From contig NZ_CH902584.1 of assembly GCF_000152845.1 (NCBI RefSeq), positions 1,171,655 to 1,235,654 on the forward strand: a stretch of DNA of 64,000 nt. Reading direction: 5' to 3'. Made by a program: the position numbers and the translations under genes. Each line of letters opens with the position of its first letter. Position 1 is the first letter of the stretch. Source of the DNA: Roseovarius sp. 217. Its GTDB lineage: Bacteria > Pseudomonadota > Alphaproteobacteria > Rhodobacterales > Rhodobacteraceae. The notes below the pieces were generated by a model. It worked only from the letters and a program-made list of their open reading frames with translations. It made no database searches and was not told the origin of the DNA. This document shows, piece after piece, positions 63,952 through 64,000 of the stretch.

Positions 63952-64000
63952 AATGATCCGTCAAGCTTTCCTTGAACCGGGGCAACAACCGGTCACCAAA

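Overview
The window is a GC-rich, densely coded stretch of an alphaproteobacterial chromosome, most likely from the Roseobacter group of the Rhodobacteraceae. This rests on the CcrM-type cell-cycle methyltransferase, a complete Paracoccus-order sox cluster, TctABC and polyamine uptake operons, a cysteate sulfo-lyase/D-cysteine desulfhydrase gene, and the ATP-grasp / alpha-E / transglutaminase / Anbu operon. I saw no insertion sequence, prophage, integrase or CRISPR array. Species assignment is inference only.

Layout. 1-1.8 kb: thiamin genes thiO (cut by the window edge) and thiD behind a TPP riboswitch, leftward. 1.9-9.4 kb: a MmgE/PrpD protein, ccrM, rnhB, two small glycine-zipper envelope proteins, a small secreted protein, a membrane-tethered winged-helix protein, and a LysR / PLP desulfhydrase (cuyA-like) divergent pair. 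9.4-18.9 kb: housekeeping and regulators (pheT, ytoQ, an orphan Phd/YefM antitoxin with its own operator array, tRNA-Arg, a LacI regulator with a beta-hydroxyacid dehydrogenase, an RTX protein, rpsO, pnp). 19.2-21.8 kb: peroxide and methionine-sulfoxide repair (periplasmic Gpx, msrB-msrA) and an EamA transporter. 21.8-29.5 kb: a polyamine module with a leftward ABC transporter operon (potFGHI order) ending in a PuuB-like oxidase, opposed by a GntR/FCD regulator and a class III aminotransferase.

29.5-46.3 kb is a sulfur-oxidation island. Leftward soxVWXYZABCDEF is followed by DUF302 and YeeE/YedE genes. Divergent soxSR is followed by another YeeE/YedE transporter. A SulP anion transporter and an MBL persulfide-dioxygenase-like hydrolase with a split YeeE/YedE (pmpAB-like) pair complete it. 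Palindromic sites in the soxS-soxV and soxW-soxX gaps, and a weaker one before the pmp pair, fit control by the ArsR-type SoxR repressor. Periplasmic SoxXA, SoxYZ, SoxB and SoxCD would oxidise thiosulfate to sulfate, SoxEF would oxidise sulfide, and SoxV, SoxW and SoxS would carry reductant to the periplasm.

46.5-56.2 kb is a second catabolic island. TctCBA (tripartite carboxylate uptake) is divergent from LysR-TauE/SafE. Facing these is a tightly overlapping operon for a succinate-dehydrogenase-like complex (Fe-S subunit, two anchors, flavoprotein) and a two-subunit class I fumarase/tartrate dehydratase. The gene set reads as uptake, then dehydrogenation, then hydration of a free substituted succinate, and possibly anion export. 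The flavoprotein lacks the histidine that carries covalent FAD in SdhA/FrdA. This is the best candidate here for an undescribed pathway.

56.4-64 kb: the Anbu proteasome-ancestor operon and, facing it, a fused HyuAB/5-oxoprolinase-type hydantoinase with a visible promoter and operator-like palindrome.
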